NCBI GenBank assembly: GCA_022495005.1
Contig: JAGYXB010001580.1
Location: 1-64,000, forward strand
DNA from: Rhyacophila brunnea
Taxonomy: Eukaryota; Arthropoda; Insecta; Trichoptera; Rhyacophilidae
DNA: 64,000 bases
Reading direction: 5' to 3'
Every line of letters starts with the position of its first letter. The first letter of the stretch is position 1. Under the pieces are notes generated by a model that worked only from the letters and a program-made list of their open reading frames with translations, searched no databases and was not told where the DNA came from. Made by a program: the position numbers and the translations under genes. Below are positions 1-11,804 of this stretch, piece by piece.

Positions 1-1109
1 GCTTCCTCCCATGCAGGGCATGCAAACAGGGTGTGTTCGGCGTCATCTTTAATGCTTCCGCAGTGGTGGCACTCGCAGGTCACTTCTTTTCCTATTTTGT
101 GAAGATAACTTCCAAAGCAACCGTGCCCTGTGAGTAGCTGCGTAAGGTGGTAACACAGCTTGCCGTGTTTCCGCTGACACCAAGCCATGAGCTCACCAAT
201 GAGCCGATGCGTCCACCGGCCTTTTGCGGAAACGTCCCACCTTTCTTGCCATTTTTGCATCGTCAGTTCCCTGGCATCGACTCTTTTCTGCCCATTGTAC
301 ACTGCCTGCCTTTCGGCAGCGAGCAGGTCAATGGGCGGGATGGCAGTCAGCACCAGTATGGCATCTCCCGAGACCGTGCGGTATGCTGAGGCGACTCTCA
401 GTGCGCTTCGTCTTTGCACCCTTGCCAGGGTGAGTTTTGTCCGTTCTTTTTTGGTGGCGTCGGCCCATATTGGGGCGCCGTACAGTAGGACAGAGGGGAC
501 CACCTCGGAGTAGAGCTTCCGTCTTTTATGTTTTGGTCCACCGGTGTTGGGCATCAGCCTGGCAAGGTCTTCTGCTATGGCGGTCGCTTTTGAGGCCGCC
601 TTTTCAACGTGCTCGGTGAACCGCAGCTTGTCGTCGATCTGCACTCCGAGATACCGCAGTGACCTGGAAAACGGCACCACAAAGTTGTCGACTTCAAGTT
701 TGGGTGGCAACAGTTTCCTTCGCCTGGTGAAGAAAACGGCTTCCGTTTTGTGGACTGCGAGCTGCAACCCGTTGCTATCCAGCCATCCCTTAACCCGCCT
801 GATGGCTTCTTCTCCGGCGAGACGTAGGGATTCTGTCCTCTTGGCTGTGACGAGGATTGCCACATCGTCAGCGAAGGCCACTAGGCGCGCTTCTTCGGGC
901 ATGTTCACCTTCAGCAGGCCATCGTACATTGCATTCCACAGGGCTGGCCCAAGAACTGAGCCCTGTGGAACACCCGCCGATACACTTCGCTGGCACTTCT
1001 TGCCACTGCATTCATATTCAAGAACTCTCTCGGAGAAGTAGCTCTCAATTATTCTTATGAGGTTTGCTGGGACGTCAATTTCAACTAGGGACCTGAGGGT
1101 TTTTTCCCA
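1..1109 (-). mobile_element. SART-orientation R1-type LINE, internal ORF2 fragment
   Basis: The minus strand encodes the middle and C-terminal part of a non-LTR retrotransposon ORF2. It is clearly related, in protein and DNA, to the minus-strand LINE at 23771-28330. Similarity begins at codons W-E-K-T-L (about 1109) and continues past the left window edge. Upstream of 1109 the homology stops abruptly, and the sequence becomes the 5' end of a plus-strand LINE. It is therefore a truncated copy cut off inside the reverse transcriptase. The poly(A) end would lie left of the window and is not visible. Confidence 0.85.
1..1109 (-). CDS. LINE ORF2 fragment: reverse transcriptase C-terminal half plus C-terminal zinc finger
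   Basis: One reading frame stays open across the whole segment on the minus strand, entering at 1109 and leaving the window at base 1. It encodes RT palm and thumb motifs in order: V-P-Q-G-S-V-L-G-P (template grip), A-F-A-D-D (catalytic pair), then L-R-Y-L-G-V-Q-I. A C-terminal tail follows with G-H-G-C-F-G and a C-x-C-H-H-C ... H-T-L-F-A-C zinc-finger-like cluster. No RNase H domain lies between the RT thumb and this finger, as expected for canonical R1-clade elements. The N-terminal endonuclease and first RT motifs are missing. The frame is intact where the 24-25 kb copy has frameshifts, so it may derive from a younger or better preserved relative. It is not expected to be functional alone. 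Confidence 0.85.
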
Positions 1110-1139
1110 GTAATAAATTTATCAACTAAAGGCCTGCGC

Positions 1140-2138
1140 ATGGTAGACCCCTTAAAGGGGAATATCACGAAAGAGACCAGAGAAGGATTGATGTCCATAT
1201 TCACGGACATCATCGACCTGGCCGCAGAGTTGACAAAAAAATGCCAGTCACAGGAAACCACGTTCCTGAAGGAGAAAATAGCGCTAATCCAAAAGAGCGC
1301 TATGATCAACCCTCCCTCAACAGCCGGACCTACCTCATTCAGCTATGCTTCGGTGGCAGCGTCGGGTTCTTCCCATGCTGTAATCGTCAGTGCAGCTGAC
1401 AAAACCAAAACTACCTCCGACATTAAAGCAGCCTTAAGGCATGATTTGAGGCCCTCTGAACTGAAAGTTGGAGTCAGCGGACTCATAGCCGCCAAAGACA
1501 ACAAAGTAATCATCAAATGGCCGACCTCCAACGACGCCGACAGAATCAGAGCCGCTCTTCCAAGGCTGACCAAAGGAAACGTGGTCGCTAAGGAAGGCAA
1601 ACGGCTAGCGCCAACTGTTGTTCTCATAGTAATCGAAAAAGAAACCAAAGATGATGAGATTGTGGAATATATTCTCCAGCAGAATGACTCTATTTTTGAA
1701 GCCGTCGGCCAGGACAAAGAAGCCATTAAGCTACAAAGGACTTTCCGGAACAGAAACAGCGACCGCCTAAGAAATGCCGTATTAACCGTCAACAGCGACG
1801 TCCGAGAAGCCATGATCAGCCAGGGAAGGATAAGCATCGGATACCAGCGAGTGCAGGTAGAGGATAGCTGCCCCATCATGCAATGTTACAAGTGCATGGA
1901 ATTTGGACATTCATTAGCCAGGTGCATGGAGAGCAAGGATCGTTGTTTACACTGCGCTGGCGAGCACAAATCCATGTCTTGCACGAAGAAGGAGCAAGAA
2001 GAGGAACACCACTGCTGGAATTGTATTAAAATGGCCAAAGGTAAGACCGAGGTGTCAAAACACAGAGCCAACGATAAGAATTGTCCTTATCGGATTAAAA
2101 TGATGATGCGAACCATGGAAAGAGTCAACTATGGCTAA
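1140..2138 (+). CDS. LINE ORF1 (gag-like, CCHC zinc knuckles), 5'-truncated
   Basis: Gag-like ORF1 of LINE copy 1, presumably an RNA-binding protein that packages element RNA. The first visible Met is at 1140, but the frame is open upstream to a stop at 1086-1088, across the junction at 1110. The true N-terminus is therefore lost. Three cysteine knuckles lie near the C-terminus: C-Y-K-C-x5-H-x4-C at about residue 249, C-L-H-C-x3-H-x4-C at about 269, and a third beginning C-W-N-C at about 292. The protein has 332 residues from the Met; the homologue at 6452 is longer at its N-terminus by roughly 100 residues. The stop codon overlaps the ORF2 start in the octamer ATGGCTAA, giving an 8-nt overlap and suggesting coupled termination-reinitiation. 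Confidence 0.8.
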   Translation: MVDPLKGNITKETREGLMSIFTDIIDLAAELTKKCQSQETTFLKEKIALIQKSAMINPPSTAGPTSFSYASVAASGSSHAVIVSAADKTKTTSDIKAALRHDLRPSELKVGVSGLIAAKDNKVIIKWPTSNDADRIRAALPRLTKGNVVAKEGKRLAPTVVLIVIEKETKDDEIVEYILQQNDSIFEAVGQDKEAIKLQRTFRNRNSDRLRNAVLTVNSDVREAMISQGRISIGYQRVQVEDSCPIMQCYKCMEFGHSLARCMESKDRCLHCAGEHKSMSCTKKEQEEEHHCWNCIKMAKGKTEVSKHRANDKNCPYRIKMMMRTMERVNYG

Positions 2139-5100
2139 CTCCATCGTTCCAAATACCACCGGGACCCAATTAAATACCACAGGCACCACAAAAGTAATTC
2201 AGTGGAATTTGGGCCGCTGCAAAGCGGCACAAGAAGAAGCACTGGCCAATAAGAGGGGCGCGGATATATTGCTGCTACAGGAACCTTACACTGGCAATAC
2301 CGGCAGAATCAATGCTCCGGGGGTCACTGTTTATCAATCAGTGACTTCCAAGGAGCGGGTCTGCAAAGCGGCAATAATTATCTGCAACTCCACGATAAAT
2401 GGCATAATGCTGAGCAAATTCAGTGACTCAAATACCACACTTGTAAGAATTACCACAGAAGCTGGACCTCTTGTTATTGGATCTATGTACGTGGAGCCAA
2501 ACGCCGACATTGCCCCAACATTGGGAAAACTCACACTGCTTGGAGATGTTCCAATCCTCATAGGGAGTGACCTTGACGCAAAAAATGTGTGGTGGGGAAG
2601 CGCGAAGACCGATAGAAGGGGCGAAGAAGTCGCAGATTTTCTTTCAGAACTCAATCTGAACATTCTCAATGAAGGAAATCGACCCACCTTCGAAACCTAT
2701 CGTGACAACCGTCACATCACAAGCGTTATAGACATGACATTCTGCTCTTCAAGTTTTCTGGACACTGTTCACAGGTGGAGAGTAGAATCAAACGATAACC
2801 AACTCAGCGACCATAATCCTATTTCTTTCGAAATTTCCACAAAGATTTGGAATCCCACAGATCCGAAAACTGCCCTTTATAATACAAAAAAAGCGAACTG
2901 GGAAAAATTTTCGAAAGATATAAAAAACAAACTGACGGATATACACGCTTCTGAAAACTATTTTTCTGAAGTGAGCAACTCGCTTGTGTTGGAAAAGAAA
3001 ATAAACACATTGATGGACATCTTGGGAGAATCGTGCAAATCAAGTATACCAATCAGGAAACCTTTCAAAAGACAGCCCTGTCCTTGGTGGAACGATGAAC
3101 TCGATAAGCCCAAGAAAGACGCAATCAAATGTAAGCACAGACTTCAGAATTCAGGAAGACTCCGAAGAGAGACCAAAACGCTTCCGGAATATCTTGAAGC
3201 GAAACAAACTTATAAAGATGTAATTGCGAAAACCAAAATCGAGTCTTGGAAAAATTACTGCGCATCACAGACGAAAGAAACCGCTTGGTCAGCAATTCAC
3301 AGAGTTCTGGTAAACCGACGAAAGACCACTCCACCAGCGACGCTCAAAGATGGCGACGAGTATTTAGCTTCGGCTGAAGAATCCGCTCAGCGCCTATTGG
3401 ATAAGTTTTTCCCGGACGACACCATACAAAATGAAACCAACGAACAGATTAACATCAGACGTATGGCGGAAATTCTACCCTACACCCCAAACGACCCGAT
3501 ATTCACTGAAGAAGAGATCGAGGATATAGTTTCAAACATAAGTCCACATAAGGCACCCGGAGAAGATCACTTCACCGCCGACATTTGCCTTCATTTCTTC
3601 AACGTGGATAGGTCATTAGTATTGGGTATGTATAACGCATGTCTCAGAGTGAGCCACTTTCCAGCACAATGGAAAATAGCGAGGGTTGTTGTCATTCCCA
3701 AGCCGGGAAAAGACGACCTTCAAGACATCAAGTCCTACAGACCGATCGGCCACATTTCAGTATTTGGAAAAGTACTGGAAAAGCTGATGATAAATCGGAT
3801 AAACTGGCATTTTCATCGAAAAGGTAAGTTGAGTCAAAACCAATATGGTTTTACGCCCCAGAAATCAACAGAAGACGCTCTGAACGCTTCAGTCAACGAA
3901 ATCAGGACTGCGCTGCAAGACAAGAAGATGATCATAGCAATCTCGCTCGACATCAGAGGAGCCTTTGATAATGCTTGGTGGCCATTTCTAATGTGCCAGC
4001 TGAGAAGCAAGAAGTGCCCTCGGAACTTGTTTACGCTAGTGAAGAGCTATCATCAACAAAGGAAAGTCATACTGCCACGCTCCAGAAGGTTACGACCAAA
4101 GGATGCGTTCAGGGATCATCTTGCAGACCGAGCTTTTGGAATTACATCTTAGATGATGTACTTCAGGAGGACTTGGGCCCTGGAGCTGAACTGAGAGCAT
4201 TTGCGGATGACCTGCTATTGATTGCTACAGCCAACAATACGACAGAGCTTGAAAATATGACTGACAAGGCGTTGAAATTCATCACATCATGGGGCTCTAA
4301 AGCCAAACTACACTTTGCAGAAGACAAAACCAACGCGATGTATATTACCAGAAAAAAGGACCGACAGCCAAACATTTACATGAACGGAGTTCAACTTAAA
4401 TACGTGGATCACTTTAAGGTTCTCGGTCTCACCATAGATCGCCACCTTAACTGGTCCAAACACGTCGACAACATTTGTAAAAAGGCCGCAAGCATCACGA
4501 ACAAATTGATCAGAGCCGCCAAACCCACATGGGGTGCGTCGCCGGGGGTTATGCAGCAAATATATTTAGGTGCTGTTGAGCCTCTGATAACGTACGCTTC
4601 CAGCGTGTGGGCGGACGCGGTAAAGAAAAAAGTCAACTGTAAGAAACTGAACTCCATTCAAAGACAAATTGCCATTAGATCTTGCAAAGGATACAGAACG
4701 ATCTCTCTAGTTTCTGCTCAGGTCTTGAGCGGCTTCATGCCACTTGACCTGAGGATCAAGCAGCTTGCAGAAGCATATGAGGTAAAGAAGACTCTCACCC
4801 TGCAGGACTTGCCGCAAGACAGAGTCTACCAGGGAACCGGAGACTTTTTCTCACTCCCTCGTCCCTCGGAACGCAACCGCATTGACCATGGATACTATGA
4901 TCAGACTCTGCCTGAGGCAACGCAGAATGAGCTGAGAATCTTCACTGATGGCAGTCTCTTGAACGGAAAAGTGGGTGCAGCATTTGTACCTTACGATGGC
5001 GTGAGAGAGTTGCCGTCGAGAAAGATCAAACTCGACGACGTCTGCTCAGTGTTTCAGGCAGAACTCTTGGCGATCCGAGAAGCTTTGAGCTACGTTCTGA

Positions 5101-5935
5101 AGAAATCACCAAACAGATGGAAACAATTAACGATCTTGACAGGCTGCAAATCAGGCGTACATGCAATAACGGACCGAAATTCGGTCAATCCTATTGTCAT
5201 GGACATTAAAACTGATATCCAGGAACTACGATGCAGAAAACAGAACGTGCACATCGGCTGGATAAGGAGTCACTGCGGAATCCTTGGAAATGAAAAAGCG
5301 GACGAAAAGGCTCGAGAGGCTACTCTTAAAAAGACGGCCCCAGATTTTGCCAAATTTCCGCTCAGTTTTGCCAAGAGGAAAATAAAAAGCAGGACCCTTC
5401 AACTCTGGAATGATCGATATTTGAAAGAAACGACAGGAAATATTACTAAAATGTTTTTCCCAACTATTTTCCATGCCTTTGATTTCAGGAGAATGCAGGA
5501 AGTTGGCTTTGAACTCACACAATTCCTCACGGGTCACGGTGGGTTCATGAGCTACCTGCATCGATTTAAGCTCTCCGAGATCGACAGCTGCCCGTGTGAT
5601 GATATGACCCCTCAAGATGTCCCTCATCTTTTATGCATTGTCCCATTTTCAGCTTCCAAAGACAGCAGCTGGAGGCGCGATGCAGGAGTCTAGATGAGGA
5701 CCTATGCGACATCGGATCCGTGATAGTTCACAAGGAATTATCACGAAAGGTAGTATCATACATGATTAAAATAGTGCAGGATATTGGCAAAATAAACGAA
5801 GCCAGGACACAAAATGCCGAACACTCTTCAAGTGAAACGGAAGGCCTGGTGATTTCTGTCAGCAGTCCGTCTTCTCCTGAAGAGTTTTCTGTGGTTTCCT
5901 CTTCACAAGAGCAAATGCGGAGAAGTTCCTGTTAA
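2131..5935 (+). pseudogene. LINE ORF2 (endonuclease, RT, RNase H), two frameshifts
   Basis: ORF2 of LINE copy 1, starting at the ATG inside ATGGCTAA. In order it shows an AP-like endonuclease (residues about 10-235, ending S-D-H-N-P), RT (A-P-G-E-D, F-A-D-D near 4198), RNase H (F-T-D-G-S near 4940, A-E-L, G-N-E-K-A-D) and a C-terminal C-P-C ... H ... C finger. The first frame ends at 4152. Homology to the copy at 7638 shows a one-base shift around 4075-4095, after which coding continues in another frame. A second shift near 5632 is a lost T in a T-run (five T in copy 3, four here); the C-terminus is recovered at 5633-5935. The endonuclease has S-D-L-D-A-K where the sister copy has G-D-V-N-A-K. 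The third RNase H acidic position reads T-G-C-K instead of a D-containing motif. Confidence 0.85.
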
Positions 5936-6029
5936 GACCCACAGTAGAATATCCCTCCTGATCCCAACACTATATAGTTAAAAAACAAAGGCTTATAAAT
6001 AAAGAAATCTCCAATTGAAGATCTACAAA

Positions 6030-6050
6030 CCTTGTACATAATAAGCAAGG
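6030..6050 (+). other. Conserved 3' UTR hairpin of telomere LINE copy 1
   Basis: CCTTG and CAAGG can pair around a loop beginning TAC, about 25 bases before the poly(A). The same arrangement occurs at 13341-13361, 11755-11774 and, with a weakened stem, in the SINE at 43151-43170. Its conservation near the 3' end suggests a signal recognised by the element reverse transcriptase; that function is inference. Confidence 0.6.
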
Positions 6051-6092
6051 TCAATAATAAATGCAACTCCCATATAAAAAAAAAAAAAAAAA

Positions 6093-6137
6093 AACCTAAC
6101 CTAACCTAACCTAACCTAACGTAACCTAACCTAACCC
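6093..6137 (+). repeat. Telomeric-type (CCTAA)n between LINE copies 1 and 2
   Basis: About nine units of CCTAA with one variant unit (CGTAA). It sits directly after the poly(A) of copy 1 and before the 5' end of copy 2. It is the complement of (TTAGG)n, the common insect telomere repeat. The tract is both the target of copy 1 and the 5' flank of copy 2. Confidence 0.95.
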
Positions 6138-6451
6138 AGAGTTGTGTCTGCACTATTGTACTGACCGCACGCGTCTACGAAGTGTCTAACAAAAATATTT
6201 TTCCAAGTGAGAAAAAAGTCTTTAATGAGCAAGCAAAGTTTAATATACATAAGAAACCTACACAATACGTTCGTGGTAGTGAAATTTTTTGCCACCGTGG
6301 TGTAATAACACAATAACAGTGCTGTAAAGTTTGAAACGTTGTCACTATTTTCAACAATGACACTTCAAAACGTCAAACGAGTATAAGTACGCCCGATTGC
6401 CTAGTATTTTTATATTAGGCGCAACCCAAATATTAGGAAAAAAAACACATT

Positions 6452-7644
6452 ATGGAGTCCGCGAGCCCCTTTGATCGTTCAATGCGCACACAGCGTTTGC
6501 CAAGCAAAAACACAGGTAAAGAGACTTTGTCTATTTCGCCATTGAATTCAGAGGACAAAGATGATCATAATGAATCACGTGATGAAAAAATAATACGATT
6601 ATGTCAGTTTATATCAAAAAAAACTAAATCACCAGAAATCATAAAAGCGATCACTGAAATTTCGGAGGCAATTTTGAGTTCGGATACACAAACTGCTGGT
6701 GACAAACAAAAAATCAAACAAGACCCCGTCATCGTTGCTACGCTACAAAGAATTGAAAGTCAAATCGCTAAAATAAACGAACGTGTAGACAAAATAAATT
6801 CTGAACCTAAGTCTCTTCCTAAATACTCCGACATAATCAAAAAAGTACCTAACCACATTCCACCTACCACCAACAATCGCACGTTTGCTGTAATCGTCAA
6901 ATCAGTAAATGGGAAGGACTGCTCTGAAACCATCAAAGGATCAATTAAGAAAAACATTAATCCATCCAATCTCAAAATCTCAGTAAGTAACATGTACGCA
7001 ACCAAAAACAGTAGCGTTGTTATCAACTGCGAAACCAGGAATGATGCAGAAAAACTACTCAAAACAATCCCAGACGCTACCAACGGATTACTCAAGGCAA
7101 GCAAGGGTCAAAAATTGTCTCCGGTCATCGTACTCAAGGGAGTAAATAAAGATATTGAAGACAGCGAAATAATCAAGACAATGCTTTTACAAAACGAAGC
7201 ACTGTCCGAGGTTATAGGTGACAAAGAACCAGAAGACCAAATCAAACTGATAAAAACGACACGAAATTACAAACATGACAATTTAAAGAATGTTTTTCTC
7301 ATGGTGGACCACACCGTCAGACGAGAGGCTCTAAACCAAGGCCGAATAAACATAGGTTTTCAAAAAGTACACGTCGAAGACAATTGCACGCCATTGCAGT
7401 GCTACAAGTGCCAGGGATATGGCCACAAGGCAGAAAAGTGCTGCGAAAACAAATGCAGGTGCATGCACTGTGCCGGGGAACACAAGTCAAATGAATGCTC
7501 AAAGAAAGACGATCCGAACTCACAAAAATGTTGAAACTGCTTTACAAGCAACAAGAAGATCTTCAACCACAAAGCAACGAGCAAAAGCTGTCCACTCCAC
7601 TATAAAATGACAGAACTTACAAAACAAAAAACCAACTATGGATG
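6452..7644 (+). pseudogene. LINE ORF1 (gag-like) with one nonsense codon
   Basis: Full-length ORF1 of copy 2, with its Met 314 bases inside the element. The N-terminal half is charged and low in complexity. The central part aligns with ORF1 at 1140, and knuckles C-Y-K-C-x5-H-x4-C and C-M-H-C-x3-H-x4-C are intact. At 7532-7534 the frame meets TGA where copy 1 has TGG (Trp of C-W-N-C), so the third knuckle reads C-stop-N-C. Beyond the TGA the frame stays open and homologous for 36 more codons, ending N-Y-G-stop at 7642-7644. This is a single point lesion. The real stop overlaps the ORF2 ATG in ATGGATGA, the same 8-nt overlap as copy 1. Confidence 0.85.
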
Positions 7645-10600
7645 ATAAGGATAGCCATAACAAGGATAGACATAACAGCAACACCCACCACACAATAGAC
7701 ATAACATTCTGTCAACAAAACCTCCAGAGATGTCGAAATGCCACAGACCATCTACTGAGCAACGCATCAGAATATGACATATTACTACTACAAGAACCAT
7801 ATGTTGGTGCAACAGGCGTTCTCACAGCTTCAAAAAATTTCAAAATATATCAAACTACAGGTAGCAGTGACAACCCATGCAAAGCTGTTATCGCCACTAC
7901 CAATTCCAAGCTAAATGTCATATTCCGAAACGACATCTCTGACACACATCATGCCTTCGTCACATTGGCTACCGAAAAATCCACACTCATTATCGGATCC
8001 ATCTACATTTCTCCATCAGCCATACTTTCCCAAATGACAAACAAAATAGTCCAACTTGCCAGCACTGGAACTGAGGTCATCATTGGAGGCGATGTGAATG
8101 CAAAAAGTCACTGGTGGGGCAGCCCAAAAAATGATAAAAGAGGGGAAGAGTTATCAACCTGTCTAGCCAGCTGCGGTTGGGATATAATAAATGAGGGACA
8201 CACACCTACGTACAACACATGGCGGGAGCAAACCCACATCACTTCATTCATCGACATTACAGTTTCAACACCTAAAACAACCGATAAAATCATCAACTGG
8301 ACAGTGCAACCACAACACAATCCCATATCTGACCACAAACCCATAATCTTCACTTACACGGAAACGTCCCAGCCATACACACACTCAGAATCAACATACA
8401 AATACATTATCAACGAAAACACAAACTGGACTGAAGTGGAAGAAGCATTTCGGTTCCACATGACAGAACTAAACATTAACTTACACTCAATTCACTCCGC
8501 CAATTACCCACACGAACTAGACATTATCACAGACAACATGACAGCTGCCATTAAAAACGCATGCAACCAATCACTCCCTCAAAGAACACAACACTCAACA
8601 AGGAAAAGACCAATCTGGTGGACCAACCAACTCACAGAGATCAAACGAGCAACACTAACAGCTAAGCGGAAACTACAAAATGCCAGCCACATCACACGTC
8701 CGGAAAAACTCAACACGTACATCACACAAAGAGACACATACAAAAGATCCATTGATGAAGCAAAGATCAAAAGCATAAAAACTTTCTATGGCAACCAAAC
8801 TTTGCAAACAGCATGGTCATCACTACACAAAACCATCAAAATCACCAACCCAAGAGAACCACCTACTACTCTCAGCACAAACGGACACCAACACATCACA
8901 GCACGTGACTCGGCTGAAGCCCTCACAAAAAAGTTTTTCCCCGATGACGATCCCAATTCCGACACACAAACACAGAGCATGACTAGAAATTCTTCCGAGC
9001 ACATCCTTCCTAACACTGAAGACGACCCCTAATTTACACTTCACGAAATCAAAACAATCGTTCACAACATGAGCTCGAAAAAGGCACCAGGACACGATCA
9101 TTTGACAGCAGACATTTGCACACACTTCGTTAACACGTTTCCAGAAGAAATTCACGCACTATACAACCAATGCCTCAACATCTCCCACTTTCCAACCACT
9201 TGGAAACACGCCATCATAAAGCCAATACAAAAACCTGCAAAAGACACTAAAGACACAAACAGCTACAGACCAATAGGACTACTACCAGTATTTGGAAAAG
9301 TTTTAGAAAAACTACTCATACAACGAACTTTTTGGCACCTTACACAAAACAAAGAAATCAGCGAACATCAATACGGCTTCACACCACAGACATCGACAGA
9401 ACACGCGCTACACACGGCCATCAACACAATCAAAGGTCACTTAAATTCAAAAAAACTAATCGTGGCCATCTCCTTGGACATCCAAGGAGCGTTTGACAAC
9501 GCTTGGTGGCCCCACATCAAACACTCTCTCGCACAAAAATCCACACCACTAAACATTTACAAACTCATACGAAGCTACTTACAGGACAGACAAGTCACGC
9601 TCAGATACGCAGGAGAGGAGGTCGTTAGGAAACAGACAGCAGGCTGCATACAAGGCTCAACCTGCGGACCAACCCTCTGGAACATTGCCATTAACGATCT
9701 TCTCACAATAAACATTCCAAACAACGCACACATACAAGCATTCGCAGACGACGTACTAATCACGATCGCTGCTGATGACATACAAACACTTGAAACAACA
9801 ACCAACGACATACTAAAAAGGACACTTGAATGGGGAAATAGCACTAAACTCACATTTTCTGACACAAAAACACACATTATGTTCATGTCCAAACGCACCA
9901 TACAACCACCGAACATTACATGGAAAGGACAAAAGAAAGATCTTGTTGACTCATTCAGAATACTGGGAGTAGTTCTAGACAGACACCTTAACTGGTCAAA
10001 ACACACAGAATACACATGTAAAAAAGCTACACAAATTGGCAAGCGATTCATGAGGGCTGCACGAGCAACGTGGGGAGCCTCCCCAGAAGTCCTAAGAATC
10101 ATATACATGGGAGCAATCGAACCCACAATCACTTACGCAGCATCCATCTGGAGCAACGCCACACACAAAAAATCCATACAAAAAAAACTAAACACAACTC
10201 AACGTCCCTTTGCAATTTCGATCTGCAAAGGGTACAGGACCATATCACTCACATCCGCCCAAGTACTGGCAAACACCACCCCTCTAGACCTAAAAATACA
10301 ACAACTCGCCGAACTATACCGCATAAAAACGCAACATACTTTACCCAAACATCTTCCAACTGACAGAACATATGAAAACAAAATACACTACACCACCCAG
10401 GCACCAGACACCTTGAAAACATAGAACACACAGAAACCACCGACCACAGCGCACTCACTGAACACAACGAAACGGGTTTGGAGATCTACACAGACGGCAG
10501 CCGCATCGATGAAAAAGTAGGGGCAGCCTTTGTCGTTTACAAAGGTGGAGCATTTATTACAAAACGAAAGTTAAGGCTTGAAAGCTACTGCTCTGTTTTT

Positions 10601-11365
10601 CAGGCAGAAATGCTAGCCATCAGAGAATCCCTCGATTGGACACTGGTTAATTCCAGCAAACATCACCCTACCGAGGTGATCATATACTCTGACAGCCAAT
10701 CCAGTCTTGTAGCTCTCCAAAACCCTTCATCGACACACCCACTCGTAAGAGCCAGCCTGACATTATGCTCACTCCTGAGAAACATAAACATCACCCCCAG
10801 GTTCATCTGGATAAGGAGTCACATTGGCATAGCCGGAAACGAAGAGGCAGACAAATACGCAAAACAAGCCACCACAGACAAAAGACCCACCACTTACACG
10901 AAATTCCCTCTCACGTTCGCAAAGAGGAAATTAGAAGATGACACCACATATCTATGGAACAAAAGATACACTGAATCCACCACTGGATCGACAACAAAAA
11001 TATTCATACCAGACATAAACTCAGGAAAACACTTCACACACAACACCATACTCAATCATGAACTCACACAAATGCTGACGGGCCACGGGGCAATGAGAGC
11101 CTACCTGAAAAGGTTTAAACTGAGAGCCGACGACCACTGTCCATGCGATGGAGTCGTGTCTCAGACAGTCAAACACATATTGGCCGATTGTTCTATACTT
11201 GAGAAAGAAAGGTGGACCCTCGGGGTACAGTGCCACCAGCAAAACATCACAATAGACTTATCAAAACCAGACAAAATACTCAACAACAAAACAACACGAA
11301 AACTATTCACTGAATACCTAACAAAAGCGATCAAAAAATTAAAGACAGTAAACGGAGGGACATAA
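7638..11365 (+). pseudogene. LINE ORF2 (endonuclease, RT, RNase H), one stop and one frameshift
   Basis: ORF2 of copy 2. The endonuclease keeps G-G-D-V-N-A-K and a C-terminal S-D-H-K-P. A TAA at 9030-9032 interrupts the frame just before the RT, which continues in the same frame (S-S-K-K-A-P-G-H-D). RT catalytic F-A-D-D is near 9739. Between about 10370 and 10400 the frame shifts by one base, and RNase H follows in the new frame. That domain looks catalytically complete: Y-T-D-G-S near 10484, Q-A-E-M, Y-S-D-S-Q and G-N-E-E-A-D. It ends with a C-P-C-D ... H-I-L-A-D-C finger. The RT and RNase H sites are intact, so the copy decayed recently. Confidence 0.87.
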
Positions 11366-11793
11366 ACACAAACACAACACAACACAGAAGGCACACACCC
11401 TCACAGTCTCATATCAATATAATGTATACTATTATTTTACTCTGTTATAATAACTAAAATTATTTCTGTGCTTTTTATATCATTAATTAACACATCTTTA
11501 TTATTATTTATATTTTATATATCTCTGTATTTTTATCTCATTACTCTAACACAAATTTTTACATATGCTTTTCTTTTCTTTTATATTTTATACTTTAATA
11601 TGTTATATATCTCTGTACTTTTTTTCTTTAACTTTTTACTTTAACACATATTTTAATATTCTTTATATTTTATATTTTCTTTATGTTTACAATACTGTGC
11701 TTAACTGTAAATTATGTAAATGAAATATGAATAATGTAATACTTAAGTAATAACCCTTGTACGAAAAAGCAAGGAATTCAATAAACGAATTTA
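11366..11793 (+). other. 3' UTR of LINE copy 2
   Basis: Very AT-rich, with repeated TTTATATTTTATA-like words, ending in the hairpin at 11755-11774 (CCTTG / CAAGG) and a short AT-rich spacer before poly(A). Nineteen bases of this hairpin region (11757-11775) recur exactly in the SINE at 43152-43170. Confidence 0.75.
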
Positions 11794-11804
11794 AAAAAAA
11801 AAAA

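Larger units (their letters stand above)
1110..6092 (+). mobile_element. TRAS-orientation telomere-repeat LINE, 5'-truncated (copy 1)
   Basis: A plus-strand R1-type non-LTR retrotransposon. It has a gag-like ORF1 with CCHC knuckles and an ORF2 with endonuclease, RT, RNase H and a C-terminal finger. A short 3' UTR and a run of about 19 A (6076-6094) run directly into AACCTAACC repeats. Poly(A) followed by (CCTAA)n means first-strand priming on the TTAGG strand, the orientation I associate with TRAS. The 5' end is not in telomeric repeat: it joins SART-type coding sequence at about 1110, and ORF1 lacks its N-terminus. Copy 3 (11829-13405) is a near-identical 3' piece. Confidence 0.85.

Noticed and set aside
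1343..1879. 178-codon open frame on the minus strand
   Set aside because: Exact antisense shadow of LINE ORF1, whose knuckles and ORF2 overlap establish the plus strand as coding.
9575..10132. 185-codon minus-strand open frame
   Set aside because: Antisense shadow of the RT domain of LINE copy 2.
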